Assembly: GCA_019636285.1 (NCBI GenBank)
Contig: JAHBXV010000007.1
Coordinates: 1 to 64,000, forward strand
Origin: Planctomycetaceae bacterium
Lineage (GTDB): Bacteria > Planctomycetota > Planctomycetia > Planctomycetales > Planctomycetaceae
Length of the DNA stretch: 64,000 bases
Direction: 5' to 3'
Shown: positions 1-9,276 of the stretch, piece by piece
Layout: the number at the start of each line of letters is the position of its first letter
Position numbering within the stretch: the stretch's first letter is position 1
Notes under the pieces: generated by a model
Database searches by the model: none
What the model saw: only the letters and a program-made list of their open reading frames with translations
What the model was told of the DNA's origin: nothing
Made by a program: the position numbers and the translations under genes

Positions 1-130
1 GGGGCTCCCACGAAAGTAAGGCTGCCAGGGGCGTGATATGTTTGGTTTTCCGTTCAAAACGTGGTGACAAAATTATCATTCGCAAGGGCGACAGCCGGAC
101 AGGATGCCTCCGCTTAGGAACACAAGATTC

Positions 131-195
131 GCGAGGCTCTGCCTCGCACTGATTGTCGTTACAGCGTAAGGGCGTTTCCAGGCGGAGCCTGGAAA
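131..195. repeat. Two dispersed hairpin repeats in the leading intergenic region
   Basis: Two perfect inverted repeats lie here. The first (131-147) has 7-base arms GCGAGGC/GCCTCGC around TCT. The second (175-195) has 9-base arms TTTCCAGGC/GCCTGGAAA around GGA and is followed by ACGAG. The same arm-GGA/TCT-arm layout recurs at 2470, 5355, 12379 and 21686, so these belong to a dispersed hairpin family. Bases 1-130 show no gene I can support. Confidence 0.6.
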
Positions 196-253
196 CGAGT
201 AGGAAGACGGGGAACGAGTGATTCGTATCCCCAATTACTCAGAAAGGAATCAG

Positions 254-1546
254 ATGACACTCGGGAAAATTCGTCTTTGGACGCCATTGTTGATCGCGGG
301 CGCAATTCCCTCGCTGGGTTGGTCGCAGGAAGCCCCTGCGGACGCAACATTGCCGACTCCTCCCACTGTGATTGAAGCGGCTCCCGGAACGCCCTCAGTT
401 GATCCGGCGCAGCCTGCGTCTCCAGTTGTGATTCGGTCGGTCCAAACCAGGTTGCTCTCCACCGAGACTGGATCTCCGCCCCCCGCATCGGGGCAGCCTG
501 AAGTCGTGCTGGGCTTGCGGAACGGCCGCCTCGTGACGACGGTGGTCAAGAGCGAGGATGGTACTTCGGCCGCCTCGACAAACCCGGCGTACTGGATCGG
601 CATCATCGCGCCGGAACCTCCGCCGGAATCGCTGAGGAATCAACTCGGATTGGCCGACAACGTAGGACTCCTGGTGCTGGAGATCGCGCCCGACAGCCCG
701 GCTGCGAAGGCGGGGCTTGAAAGGTTCGATGTGCTCGTCGAGGCCAAGGCGGGGGACGAAGTTTTCCCGATTCAGACGATTCAGTCGCTGATCACGGCGA
801 TTGAGAAGAGTGGCGAGCAGCCGTTCGCTGTCTCGCTTTTCCGGCGTGGCAAGAAGGAGACGGTCAGCGTCCAGCCCGTGCGCCGCGAAATTGCCGCTCA
901 ATTGCGGGCCGACCAACTGCACTTCCAGGCGAATGGCCAGGGTTTGACGGTAATTGGTCCGCTGGTCGCGCCATACTTGGGCGTTCCCGTCGCGATGCCG
1001 GGAGTGCATCATCTCGCGCCGTCTCTTCCTGATGGCTGGACGGTGACCGTGACCCAGCAGGGATCCGCTGATCCGCAGGTCGAAGTCCGTCAGGGAGACC
1101 AGACCTGGAAGGCCGACCTGAAGACGGTCAATGATCTGCCAGCGGTTGTGCGGCCGACGGTGCTGCGCATCCTGTCGTCCCTGACGCATCCCCATCCGAC
1201 AACGTTCTTTGTCAGGACGCCGCAGGCACCGGTCGCAGGTCCGGGGCCGGCGCACATGCCAGGCGTGGGAAATCCGCAAGCCACCATCTATCACTACCAG
1301 AAACCGATACCGACTCCTGGCGCCGCGGCACAGCCGCCGACGACGACCTACTCCACTCCTGCCGCGCCGCATTACGGCTTCCCTCATAGTATCGCGACGC
1401 CAAAAGACGACGTCCGGCAGGCGATCGAGGGGCTGCGAAAAGACATCGAGGCACAGGCGAAGCAACTGGAATCGACGCAGGCATTGATCGAAGAACTGCG
1501 GCAGTTGCGAATGGCGCTGGAGGCGAAGAAGGAGCCGATGAAGTGA
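254..1546 (+). CDS. Secreted PDZ-domain protein with C-terminal coiled coil
   Basis: 430-residue protein. The frame opens at 218, but the ATG at 254 is preceded by AGAAAGGA and starts directly into a signal peptide (MTLGKIRLW, a hydrophobic stretch, then a GWSQ cleavage region near residue 24), so 254 is preferred. After a Pro/Ala-rich linker, residues ~112-210 look like a PDZ domain: a carboxylate-loop-like stretch (NVGLLVLEIAPDSPAAKAGL) followed by RFDVLVEA. A second Pro-rich linker leads to a charged coiled coil (~385-428, DDVRQAIEGLRKDIEAQ and onward). No protease domain is seen, so it is probably a periplasmic scaffold or substrate-binding protein rather than a DegP-type protease. It stands alone, with a hairpin downstream. 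Confidence 0.75.
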   Translation: MTLGKIRLWTPLLIAGAIPSLGWSQEAPADATLPTPPTVIEAAPGTPSVDPAQPASPVVIRSVQTRLLSTETGSPPPASGQPEVVLGLRNGRLVTTVVKSEDGTSAASTNPAYWIGIIAPEPPPESLRNQLGLADNVGLLVLEIAPDSPAAKAGLERFDVLVEAKAGDEVFPIQTIQSLITAIEKSGEQPFAVSLFRRGKKETVSVQPVRREIAAQLRADQLHFQANGQGLTVIGPLVAPYLGVPVAMPGVHHLAPSLPDGWTVTVTQQGSADPQVEVRQGDQTWKADLKTVNDLPAVVRPTVLRILSSLTHPHPTTFFVRTPQAPVAGPGPAHMPGVGNPQATIYHYQKPIPTPGAAAQPPTTTYSTPAAPHYGFPHSIATPKDDVRQAIEGLRKDIEAQAKQLESTQALIEELRQLRMALEAKKEPMK

Positions 1547-1625
1547 ATGCAGTCGTCAGCGACTGAGGCTTATCAACACACGACAATCTTTTTGAACTCG
1601 ACGTTGAGAGCGGGTGCAAGCACTT

Positions 1626-1654
1626 CGAACCGGCCGAGTTTAGCGGCCGGTTCG
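1626..1654. terminator. GC-rich hairpin between convergent genes
   Basis: CGAACCGGCCG and CGGCCGGTTCG form an 11-bp perfect stem around a 7-base loop, between the end of the PDZ gene and the end of the convergent gene at 1684. There is no T-run, so it is only a possible bidirectional terminator. Confidence 0.4.
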
Positions 1655-1683
1655 ACCGCGAGTGGAGTTGTGTAAACTATTTC

Positions 1684-2328
1684 TCAGCAGTCAGACTGGT
1701 TGCCAGGCTTGATTAACTCGACCAGCGTTCGCCACCAAGTGCGGCGGGCTTCGTAGTAGTCCCAGTCTGTATCCATGTTGAATGAATCCGCGAGTATGGG
1801 AGCCTCAAGGCAGCAAATCTTGTCGAAGTCTCGCCAATAAATATGATGAAAAGACTTTAAATCGGTGGCGAAAAGATCGAGTTGATCGATATCGATCATA
1901 TATTGCCTGCAAGACGATGCCACATTCGCAAAATGTCTTCCTAATTGTTCATCCTTACAATAGATTTGGAGAGCCTCCTGGCCATGATCGGTGAAGCGGA
2001 CACCTTCGGAGCAGTATCGATCCCAGTTTGGCGCTCTCTCTGTTTCCCAGATTCTCCCGCCTTCGCGCGTCAGGTAGTAGCCGGAGTAGCCTTCCCTCGG
2101 GAAATAGGTCTCGGAAATCATTCCACGGGCCAAAAGCCGCGAGATCGTCGACCGGAGTTCCTCATCGGAAAGCCCGTGGTCGTACGAGCAGTTCATGTGG
2201 AAGGAATAACAAAGCTCACCCGAGGACAGCATGGTGAAGTTGGCCCCACCCTTGTCGAAGAGAAAGTCGAGAATGAGCAACTCGGGATCGAAGAGCCGTG
2301 TTTGATAGGTCCTCTTTGGCGGTCTCAT
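1684..2328 (-). CDS. Hypothetical protein with a possible winged-helix segment
   Basis: 214 residues, ATG start. I do not recognise a named family. Residues ~50-100 (DEELRSTISRLLARGMISE, then YYLTREGGRIWETER) read like a helix-turn-helix plus wing, where a short helix pair is followed by a 'T-x-x-G' strand. The C-terminal half is rich in aromatic and acidic residues. There is no signal peptide and no membrane segment, so it is probably cytoplasmic. Its base composition is less GC-rich than that of its neighbours, yet the reading frame is clean and amino-acid use is protein-like, so I take it as a real gene. It is transcribed toward the PDZ gene with no operon partner. Confidence 0.55.
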   Translation of the reverse strand: MRPPKRTYQTRLFDPELLILDFLFDKGGANFTMLSSGELCYSFHMNCSYDHGLSDEELRSTISRLLARGMISETYFPREGYSGYYLTREGGRIWETERAPNWDRYCSEGVRFTDHGQEALQIYCKDEQLGRHFANVASSCRQYMIDIDQLDLFATDLKSFHHIYWRDFDKICCLEAPILADSFNMDTDWDYYEARRTWWRTLVELIKPGNQSDC

Positions 2329-2469
2329 GGCGTTGTTCCAGGTGGAGTTGTCACCACGGTTCCGAGACTACGTGTCACCGCTTCGATAAGCCAGGGATGA
2401 TTCATGGTTAAGAGGCTGCTTGCCACAGGCTCCGCCCGAGAAGTGCTGTTAAGACCGATTTGGAATCTG

Positions 2470-2486
2470 CACTGGCGGAGCCAGTG
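2470..2486. repeat. Dispersed hairpin repeat (CACTGGC-GGA-GCCAGTG)
   Basis: Perfect 7-bp arms around GGA, followed by GCAC. The same 17-base core occurs in the two long elements in the nuo operon (5401-5417 and 12424-12440). The rest of 2329-2525 shows no gene. Confidence 0.6.
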
Positions 2487-2525
2487 GCACGCAGAACCAC
2501 GAGCGGGCGGCTGAATCTTTGTGGT

Positions 2526-4016
2526 TCAGTCGTCCGCGTCGCTGTTGTCCTTGATGACGAACCGGGCGCGTAGGCGGGCGACTTCGGTGGCGAGGCCGGC
2601 CAGTTCCACAGAGCGCAAGACTTCGTCGAAATTCTTATACGCGGCGGGGGCCTCGTCTTTCGGGTATTGGCGGCAATTCGTCAGAATGTCTGCCGTGTCG
2701 AACGACTGGTCGATGGCCTGTTGATCGAGCGTGCGGATCGCCTGTTTGCGGCCCAACACGCGCCCCGCGCCGTGGTTCACGCTGCAACACGACGCGCGGG
2801 CTCCTTCGTCGGCGACCATCACGCACGATCCGGCCTGCGGATTGCCGGGGAGCAGAATCGGGTGGCCGGTCTGAGCGAAGGGCGTTTCCTTCAACGCGGG
2901 ATGGCCGGCAGGAAAGGCGCGCGTGGCTCCCTTGCGATGAACCCAGGCAAACTGGTTGTTGATCAGTTCGCGGCGGGCGATGTTGTGGCTGATGAAATAG
3001 ACGAGTTGCCCCGTGACACCCGGCAGGACTTCCTGAAACGCTTCAAGGACCAGGGCGTTGATGAGCAGGTGATTGACGGTCGCGAAGTTCGCTCCCAGGG
3101 CCATGTCGTCGAGGTAGGCGTCGGCTTCGGGTGTCCCCAGCGGCGCATGAACCAGTTCGCGGTCGCCGCCAGGGAGGGGAATGCCCCAGCGCTCGAACTT
3201 GTGCTGCAGCGCGCGAAACTGGTGCGTGGCCAGCGCATGCCCGATTCCGCGCGAGCCGCAGTGCGACAGAAAGGCGACATGCCCCTGCTTGAGTCCGAAG
3301 ACCTCGGCTGTTCGTCGCGCGCGGTCATTGTCGACGATGTCGACGACTTCGCATTCGCCGAAGTGGTTGCCCCCGCCGTATGAGCCGAGCTGGCTCATCT
3401 TGTCGGCAAAGCGGGAGAACTCCGGCAATTCGAGGTGCTGTTCGAGTCGCGTCGCGAGGGAGTCGGCGGTGTCGTCGTGGCCGACATGGACGGCGTCTTC
3501 GCAGCGGTTGGCCCACGTCTCCGGAATTCCCAGTTCCCGGCAAACCTCGGGTGATGCTCCTTCCGCCAGAACCCGGCGTCCCAGGTCGGCCGAGACGGGG
3601 CGGGACTTCTTCGCGTGGCGCTGCCCGCGACCGGCTCCGGTGGGGGTGCGTTCGCAAATGGCATTGATGAGCGCGCGGCGGACGGGTTTGTCCACAATGG
3701 AGTCGGCCGGCAGGTCGAGCTGTAGGAGGCTCATCGAACACTTGATGTCGACGCCAACCGGGCCGGGATAGACATGGGTCGGCGAGACCAGGACACATCC
3801 GACCGGCGCGCCGTAGCCGCGATGCGCGTCGGGGTTGAGGACCAGATCGGTCACCCCTGGCGCGCGGCGTGAATTGATGGCCTGTTGCAGGCAGACTTCG
3901 TCGAACGTCTCGCGAATGGCGGCGGTGCCGATCACGGAAATTGGCTTGTCGCGGCCGCCGGTTGTCAGCATGGCCGTGGCTTCGCCGGTCGGAATGATCT
4001 GCGGTTCGCTCGACAC
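2526..4016 (-). CDS. rtcB: RtcB family RNA ligase
   Basis: RtcB joins RNA 2',3'-cyclic phosphate or 3'-phosphate ends to 5'-OH ends using GTP and Mn2+, in tRNA splicing or RNA repair. Visible family signatures in order are NPDAHRGYGAPVG, VGVDIKCSM (Mn-binding Asp and Cys), GSYGGGNHFGE, HCGSRGIGH, SHNIARRE, HRKGATRAF and VNHGAGRVLGR (the His that forms the GMP adduct). The open frame runs up to a TTG at 4166, but the first 50 residues are unconvincing. A GTG at 4016 preceded by GGGAG gives about 496 residues, close to long RtcB proteins; the start is therefore tentative. VDIKCSM differs from the usual VDIGCGM. There is no RtcA or archease neighbour. Confidence 0.85.
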   Translation of the reverse strand: MSSEPQIIPTGEATAMLTTGGRDKPISVIGTAAIRETFDEVCLQQAINSRRAPGVTDLVLNPDAHRGYGAPVGCVLVSPTHVYPGPVGVDIKCSMSLLQLDLPADSIVDKPVRRALINAICERTPTGAGRGQRHAKKSRPVSADLGRRVLAEGASPEVCRELGIPETWANRCEDAVHVGHDDTADSLATRLEQHLELPEFSRFADKMSQLGSYGGGNHFGECEVVDIVDNDRARRTAEVFGLKQGHVAFLSHCGSRGIGHALATHQFRALQHKFERWGIPLPGGDRELVHAPLGTPEADAYLDDMALGANFATVNHLLINALVLEAFQEVLPGVTGQLVYFISHNIARRELINNQFAWVHRKGATRAFPAGHPALKETPFAQTGHPILLPGNPQAGSCVMVADEGARASCCSVNHGAGRVLGRKQAIRTLDQQAIDQSFDTADILTNCRQYPKDEAPAAYKNFDEVLRSVELAGLATEVARLRARFVIKDNSDADD

Positions 4017-4259
4017 GGCGTGCTCCCGGGCTTTGAAGACTGGCAGGCAAACTCGCTGCCAAGAACGAGATTTGCGGATCAATTCACTGGGGGAAATCTC
4101 CGCGAACGGCCCATAAGTGGAGCCTGTCAGACCCCTTTCGAAAACCCCAGGTTCGCCTGAAGCCAAATCCTCGCGGGAATGTGAGTTTCGCGAAACCGGG
4201 AATCCGGGCGATGGGGGCCGGACCTCAAGTTGAAGTTTACCAATCCCACTTCTAGAATC

Positions 4260-4373
4260 CGGCGAGTCTGCACGATCGGCCGGGGGGAAAGTCCGTCCCG
4301 AGGGGACGACAGGGCGACCCTGCGGAAGCGATCAGCGTGCCTGTGGACCACGGTCGGAAACCGGGATTGATTG
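4260..4373 (+). other. Hairpin-rich leader upstream of nuoA
   Basis: Between the divergent rtcB and nuoA, several small perfect hairpins lie in a row: GTCCC-GAG-GGGAC (4295-4307) and AGGG-CGA-CCCT (4311-4321), plus a CGGT/ACCG stem just before the nuoA start. It may be the 5' leader of the complex I transcript. I cannot identify a known RNA family, and no clear -35/-10 pair was found. Confidence 0.3.
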
Positions 4374-4757
4374 ATGGACATTTCCGTATACGCCATCTTG
4401 CTTTACGCCGGCATGGTGGCTGGCTTCGTGGTGGTCAATCTGGCGCTGACTCACCTCCTGAGTCCCAACAAACGGACGGCCGTCAAACAGATGCCGTATG
4501 AATCGGGGATGGACCCGGTTGGCGATGCCCGGCAGCCGTTTGACGTGAAATTCTATATCGTGGCGATTCTGTTCCTCGTTTTTGACGTGGAACTGTTGTT
4601 CTTGTATCCGTGGGCCGTGAGTGCCTACATCGACGATGCTTCGGGCGTCCCGGCCGGTCTGCGCGACACCGTGTTCGGGGTGATGCTCGTCTTCATGGCG
4701 ACCCTGGCGATTGCCTACGTGTACGCCTGGCGAAAGGGTGTGTTCAAATGGCGGTGA
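4374..4757 (+). CDS. nuoA: NADH-quinone oxidoreductase subunit A
   Basis: 127 residues, first gene of a complete complex I operon. Subunit A is a three-helix inner-membrane protein beside the quinone cavity. The family signature is clear: YESGMDP, then [18 protein letters not shown] with the conserved acidic residues, and three hydrophobic helices (~8-30, ~60-82, ~92-115). A TTG directly precedes the ATG at 4374; the ATG is chosen. The last 10 bases overlap nuoB, which suggests translational coupling. Confidence 0.95.
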   Translation: MDISVYAILLYAGMVAGFVVVNLALTHLLSPNKRTAVKQMPYESGMDPVGDARQPFDVKFYIVAILFLVFDVELLFLYPWAVSAYIDDASGVPAGLRDTVFGVMLVFMATLAIAYVYAWRKGVFKWR

Positions 4758-5320
4758 ATCTCCCTGAGAATGTCTTAATCACCCAGCTTGACCAGCTTGC
4801 CAACTGGGGCCGCAAATACAGCCTGTGGCCGATGCCGTTCGCGACGGCCTGCTGCGGCATCGAACTGATGGCGACCGCCTCCTCGCGGTTTGACATTGCC
4901 CGGTTCGGGGCCGAAGCCATGCGGTTTACCCCCCGGCAGTGCGACCTGATGATCGTTGCTGGCCGCGTGGTCATGAAGATGCTCCCCGTGCTGCAGCGCA
5001 TCTGGTTGCAGATGCCTGAGCCGAAGTGGTGCATTTCGATGGGGGCCTGTGCGAGTACGGGCGGGGTGTTTGACACCTATGCCGTCGTTCAGGGAATCGA
5101 CCGCTTCATTCCCGTCGACATTTACGTCCCCGGCTGCCCGCCACGACCGGAACAGCTTCTTGCGGCGGTGATCGAGATTCAGGACAAGGTGCAGAAAACC
5201 GGCACCTACAACGCGCGGGAGTTTGCCCGGCGAACCCAGGCAACCGGTCCTTCGCCATTCTCGCCGGACGAACTGATCCGGATTCGCGAGGCCAACGAGC
5301 AACTGCCGGTGCTGAGCTAG
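4748..5320 (+). CDS. nuoB: NADH-quinone oxidoreductase subunit B (N2 cluster)
   Basis: 190 residues. This peripheral-arm subunit carries the terminal 4Fe-4S cluster N2 that passes electrons to quinone. The ligand motifs are present: the CCGIE pair ([18 protein letters not shown]), [13 protein letters not shown] and [12 protein letters not shown]. The frame is open further upstream, but the ATG at 4748 gives the family-typical start (MAVNLPENV) and overlaps nuoA by 10 bases. Its TAG stop is the first triplet of a ~125-bp repeat element that is also found after nuoH. Confidence 0.95.
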   Translation: MAVNLPENVLITQLDQLANWGRKYSLWPMPFATACCGIELMATASSRFDIARFGAEAMRFTPRQCDLMIVAGRVVMKMLPVLQRIWLQMPEPKWCISMGACASTGGVFDTYAVVQGIDRFIPVDIYVPGCPPRPEQLLAAVIEIQDKVQKTGTYNAREFARRTQATGPSPFSPDELIRIREANEQLPVLS

Positions 5321-5446
5321 TGCATGGTCAGTGTCGAAGATTCCGGTGTGTGCCACTGGCTCTGCCAGTGCATCTTTGTGTGGATGAGAGACTTAAGAGG
5401 CACTGGCGGAGCCAGTGGCACACGAATATGAAGCCATTACAAACCC
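5318..5446. repeat. Long hairpin element, copy 1, starting at the nuoB stop codon
   Basis: The element starts TAGTGCAT, the TAG being the nuoB stop. It contains outer arms GTGTGCCACTGGC (5348-5360) and GCCAGTGGCACAC (5411-5423), with two nested smaller palindromes, CACTGGC-TCT-GCCAGTG and CACTGGC-GGA-GCCAGTG. A homologous element of nearly the same length starts at the nuoH stop (12343). It may act as a REP/MITE-like element and as an mRNA processing or stability signal inside the operon. Confidence 0.65.
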
Positions 5447-5515
5447 TGGCCCCGCTGCCGGTTTGACGAGTTCGCGAACGATCGATCTTTCGAAGAGTGG
5501 ATCAAGGCTGACACG

Positions 5516-6028
5516 ATGGAAACCGACTCCACGGGCGTCTTTGTACCAGCCCTGCAGAAAGCCTTTCCGGACTTGGGACTGGCCCTGACGCTGTTTCGCG
5601 ACAATCGTCGCATGGTTGTCCCGGCCGATCGCCTCTTCGATGTGATGGCGACGCTCAAGTCGGTCGGAGCCGACTTTCTGTTCGAAATCACGGCTGTCGA
5701 CTACCTGGAATACGAGGGAGCCGGGCCGGACCGGTTCGCTGTCGTCTACGGAGTGTGCAGCACCGAGAGCGGCGAGCGGCTGATCGTCAAGACGTTCGTC
5801 AACGATCCCGATCCCGAATTGCCTTCGGTTTATGAATTGTGGAAGGCCGCCGACTGGCTCGAACGCGAAGTGTTCGACATGTACGGCATTCGTTTCCGGG
5901 GCCACCCGGACCTGCGTCGCGTTCTGTGCCCGGATGAATTCACGTCGTTCCCGCTGCGGAAAGATTATCCGCTCAAAGGCCGGGGCGAGCGCCACAACTT
6001 CCCGGTGATTACTCGTGCGGAGAGTTGA
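5516..6028 (+). CDS. nuoC: NADH-quinone oxidoreductase subunit C (30 kDa)
   Basis: 170 residues. This hydrophilic subunit packs against NuoD at the base of the peripheral arm and binds no cofactor. It is identified by LKSVGADFLFEITAVDYL, the WLEREVFDMYGIRFRGHPDLRR region and the RKDYPLKGRGER ending, all typical of the 30-kDa family. It is a separate gene here, not fused to nuoD as in Escherichia coli. The ATG at 5516 is 195 bases after nuoB, the gap being mostly the repeat element. Confidence 0.92.
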   Translation: METDSTGVFVPALQKAFPDLGLALTLFRDNRRMVVPADRLFDVMATLKSVGADFLFEITAVDYLEYEGAGPDRFAVVYGVCSTESGERLIVKTFVNDPDPELPSVYELWKAADWLEREVFDMYGIRFRGHPDLRRVLCPDEFTSFPLRKDYPLKGRGERHNFPVITRAES

Positions 6029-6091
6029 TTGGAAGCGATTCTTCCAGTCAGTACGCGTCGTCTCCCGGCTGTCAGCAAGGTGCTTTGAAAT

Positions 6092-7318
6092 ATGCCTCTG
6101 GAACTCGTCGACTATCAGGACGCCGAGCTCGATCATCCCGACAAGGATTATCTGTGGACGCTGAACTTCGGTCCGCAGCATCCGGCGACGCACACCACGT
6201 TGCGGCTGATTCTGACGCTGGACGGCGAGACGGTCATCAAGGCGGTTCCGCACATCGGGTACCTGCACAGCGGCTTTGAAAAGCTCGGCGAATACCTCGA
6301 CTACAACCAGTACGTCACCATCGTCGACCGGATGAACTACCTGTCGCCGCTGGCGAACGAAATCAGTTGGCATCACGCGGTCGAAAAGCTGCTGGGAATC
6401 GAGCTGACTCCGCGCGGCAAGTACCTGCGGACGATGCTCGCCGAGTTGATGCGGTTGCAGGACCATCTGCTCAACGTCGGAACCTGCGCCCTCGATCTGG
6501 GGGGCTTCACCGCCTTCCTGTACTTCTTCTACCAGCGCGAGCGGATTTACGAGCTGGTCGAGTACGCCTCGGGGCAGCGGTTCCACACCAGCTACACGCG
6601 CGTCGGCGGTTTCCTGTTCGATGTGAACGACGACTGGCTGCAGAAGGTGCGGGAGTTCGCCAACGACTTCCCGCGCGTGCACGATGAAGTCAACCGCATG
6701 CTGACGCGGAACAAGATCTTCATTGATCGCGTGAAGGGGGTGGGCGTTCTCACCAAGGAAGAAGCCATCAATCGCGGGGCGACCGGCCCGGTCGCGCGGG
6801 CCTCGGGCCTGTTGCGCGATCTGCGGAAGGAAGAGCCGTACCTGGCGTATCCGGAACTCGACTTCAAAGTCGTGGCGGCGACGGAAGGGGACTGCTACGC
6901 GCGGTATCTCGTCCGCATGGGTGAAATGCTGGAAAGCATCAAGATCATCAAGCAGTGCCTCGACAAGTTCCCAGGCGGACCGATCAACGTCAATTCGACC
7001 GAGAAAGCTGTCCTTCCGGCCAAGCCAGCCGTCTACCGCAGCATCGAAGGGCTGATTCAGCACTTTGAAGTCATCATGCCGAACCGGCAGTTCGACGGGC
7101 CGAAGGAAGAATTGTACGCGGCGACGGAATCGCCGAACGGTGAACTCGGTTACTACATCGTGAGTGACGGCGGGTTCAAGGCGTATCGAGCCCGCACGCG
7201 TCCGCCATCGTTCCTTCACTTTTCGCTGTTCCCCCACATTGTGAAGGGGGCACAGTTGAGCGACGTGGTGGCAATTCTGGGCAGTATCAACATCATCGCG
7301 GCGGAACTGGACCGGTAA
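6092..7318 (+). CDS. nuoD: NADH-quinone oxidoreductase subunit D (49 kDa)
   Basis: 408 residues, the usual family length. With NuoB it forms the quinone-reduction site. The family pattern is clear: FGPQHPATHTTLRL near the N-terminus (the quinone-binding His loop), then HIGYLHSGFEKLGEYLDYNQ, DRMNYLSPLANE and GELGYYIVSDGGFKAYRARTR, ending in the standard DVVAILGSINIIAAELDR. The ATG at 6092 lies 63 bases after nuoC. Confidence 0.95.
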   Translation: MPLELVDYQDAELDHPDKDYLWTLNFGPQHPATHTTLRLILTLDGETVIKAVPHIGYLHSGFEKLGEYLDYNQYVTIVDRMNYLSPLANEISWHHAVEKLLGIELTPRGKYLRTMLAELMRLQDHLLNVGTCALDLGGFTAFLYFFYQRERIYELVEYASGQRFHTSYTRVGGFLFDVNDDWLQKVREFANDFPRVHDEVNRMLTRNKIFIDRVKGVGVLTKEEAINRGATGPVARASGLLRDLRKEEPYLAYPELDFKVVAATEGDCYARYLVRMGEMLESIKIIKQCLDKFPGGPINVNSTEKAVLPAKPAVYRSIEGLIQHFEVIMPNRQFDGPKEELYAATESPNGELGYYIVSDGGFKAYRARTRPPSFLHFSLFPHIVKGAQLSDVVAILGSINIIAAELDR

Positions 7319-7382
7319 GCGAGTTCATCACTTCGGAACAGGCTGCATGCAGGCGGCCAAACCGGTTGAGAGGCGTGACGTC

Positions 7383-7856
7383 ATGGCGGTTTTGAGCGAA
7401 GAACTCAAAGAGAAGATTCGGGCCGAGTTCCCGAAGTATCCCAACAAGCGGGCGGTGACGCTGCCGGCGCTGCACATCGTGCAGGACGCGACGCGGAGCG
7501 TTTCGCTGGAAGCCATCCGCGAAATCGCCGAACTGCTGGAACTGCATCCGGCGGAAGTTCACGACACGATGAGCTTCTACGGGTACTTCCGCGACGAAAA
7601 GCACCCGCTCGGCAAGCACCGTGTGTGGGTCTGCCGCAGCATCAGTTGCATGTTGCGGGGCGGAGAAGACCTGCTCGCCGACCTCTGTGAAAAGTGGAAC
7701 GTGAAGCCCGGCGAAACGACCGAAGACGGCAAGATCACGCTGGAATTCGGCGAATGCCTCGGGGTCTGCGAAGGGGCTCCCTGCGTGCTGGTGGATGAAG
7801 ACTGCCACCCCTGCATGACGGCTCAGAAGGTAGACGAGATTCTGAAGAAGTCCTGA
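7383..7856 (+). CDS. nuoE: NADH-quinone oxidoreductase subunit E (2Fe-2S)
   Basis: 157 residues from the ATG at 7383, which follows a GAGAGG sequence. The frame is also open from an ATG at 7347, which would add 12 residues. This is the thioredoxin-fold subunit of the NADH-oxidising module and carries the 2Fe-2S cluster N1a. Ligand cysteines sit in CRSISCMLRGG and GECLGVCEGAPCVLVD, the normal C-x4-C ... C-x3-C layout. It works as a pair with NuoF. Confidence 0.93.
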   Translation: MAVLSEELKEKIRAEFPKYPNKRAVTLPALHIVQDATRSVSLEAIREIAELLELHPAEVHDTMSFYGYFRDEKHPLGKHRVWVCRSISCMLRGGEDLLADLCEKWNVKPGETTEDGKITLEFGECLGVCEGAPCVLVDEDCHPCMTAQKVDEILKKS

Positions 7857-7929
7857 GCGAACGGACTGGCGCCGGCTGGCGGCGGATTCAAAGAACACGA
7901 TTGGTTGGCTGACCTGGAAGCTGTTTCCC

Positions 7930-9267
7930 ATGCCAAAATGCGAACCGGTTCTCTTGGCGCGAGTGGGCAAGCCCGACAGCGCGTCATTGGCGACTTATCA
8001 GCGCGATGGAGGCTACGAAGCCTTCAAGAAGGCGCTGAAGATGTCGCCCGAAGAGATCATCAACGAGGTGAAGACATCCGGGCTGCGCGGCCGCGGCGGG
8101 GCCGGATTTCCGACCGGCCTCAAGTGGACGTTTTTGCCCAAGAACCACGCTGGCCCGATTTATCTCGCCATCAACGGCGATGAGAGCGAGCCTGGGACGT
8201 TCAACAACCGCATCCTCATGGAGGAAGACCCGCATCAGATCCTCGAAGGGATCATGATCTCGTGTCATGCGATCAAGTCGAACACCTCGTACATTTACCT
8301 GCGGGTTGAGTACGGCAAGAGCTATCGCGTTCTCAAGCAGGCCATCGAAGAGTTGTACGCGGCGGGCCTGCTGGGGAAGAACATCCTCGGCACCGGCTTC
8401 GACCTCGACATCTACCTGCATCGCGGAGCCGCGGCCTACATTTGCGGCGAAGAGACCGGGCTGATTGAAAGCCTGGAAGGGAAGCGGGCCTGGCCGCGCA
8501 TCAAGCCGCCGTTCCCAGCCATCGAAGGTCTGTTCCGCAAGCCGACCATCGTCAACAACATCGAGACGATGGCTTGCGTGACGCACATCATCAATCGCGG
8601 AGCCGATTGGTTTAAGTCGATGGGGGTTCCGCCCGATCCGAACAATCCGCGCGACGCGGGCAGCTATGGCCCGAAGCTGTACTGCCTGAGCGGGCACATC
8701 AATAAGCCGGGCTGCTACGAAATCCCGCTCGGTGTCACGTCGCGAGAGTTGATCGAAGAATACGGCGGCGGCGTTCCCAATGGCCGCAAGGTGAAAGCTG
8801 TGGTCCCAGGCGGGATCAGCATGGGCTTCATGAGTGCCGACGAACTCGACATTCCGCTGGACTTTAACGGTCCCGGCAAGGCTGGCTGCCTGGGACTGGG
8901 GACGGCGGCGGTCGTGGTTGTCGACGATGCGACAAGCATGGTCGATGTCCTATTCAACTGCGCCCGGTTCTTCGCACACGAGTCCTGCGGCCAGTGCACA
9001 CCCTGCCGGGAAGGGACCGCCTGGATGCAGAAGATTCTCTGGCGGATCCGTTCGGGCCAGGGCGAATTGCGGGATCTGGACCTGCTGACGGAAGTCGCCG
9101 GTTCGATGGGGATCATTCCCGGAACGACGATCTGCGGACTGTCGGACGGAGCGGGCTGGCCCGTGAAGAACGCCATCCAGAAGTTCCGTCCGGAATTTGA
9201 AGAGTTCATCAAGAGCGGCAAGAAGGTGATTCGGCACGCCGAGGAACTGATGGCGGCCGCGCACTGA
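7930..9267 (+). CDS. nuoF: NADH-quinone oxidoreductase subunit F (NADH/FMN site)
   Basis: 445 residues. This subunit binds NADH, FMN and the 4Fe-4S cluster N3 and is the entry point for electrons. Signatures are GLRGRGGAGFPTGLKW (NADH-binding Gly-rich loop), NGDESEPGTFNNR and the following FMN-binding stretch, CGEETGLIESLEGKR, and ESCGQCTPCREGTAW followed by a fourth Cys in TTICGLSDG for the cluster. The start MPKCEPVLL and the length match the family. A 78-bp hairpin lies 10 bases after the stop. Confidence 0.95.
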   Translation: MPKCEPVLLARVGKPDSASLATYQRDGGYEAFKKALKMSPEEIINEVKTSGLRGRGGAGFPTGLKWTFLPKNHAGPIYLAINGDESEPGTFNNRILMEEDPHQILEGIMISCHAIKSNTSYIYLRVEYGKSYRVLKQAIEELYAAGLLGKNILGTGFDLDIYLHRGAAAYICGEETGLIESLEGKRAWPRIKPPFPAIEGLFRKPTIVNNIETMACVTHIINRGADWFKSMGVPPDPNNPRDAGSYGPKLYCLSGHINKPGCYEIPLGVTSRELIEEYGGGVPNGRKVKAVVPGGISMGFMSADELDIPLDFNGPGKAGCLGLGTAAVVVVDDATSMVDVLFNCARFFAHESCGQCTPCREGTAWMQKILWRIRSGQGELRDLDLLTEVAGSMGIIPGTTICGLSDGAGWPVKNAIQKFRPEFEEFIKSGKKVIRHAEELMAAAH

Positions 9268-9276
9268 TAGAAATTT

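Noticed and set aside
4275-4373. RNase P RNA-like string (GGGGAAAGTCCG) upstream of nuoA
   Set aside because: It resembles the conserved P4 5' strand only briefly; the space before nuoA is ~100 bases and no matching 3' strand or specificity domain is present.
5393-7237. 614-codon minus-strand frame opposite nuoC/nuoD
   Set aside because: Antisense shadow of high-GC coding sequence: no family motifs, while the + strand encodes complete complex I subunits.
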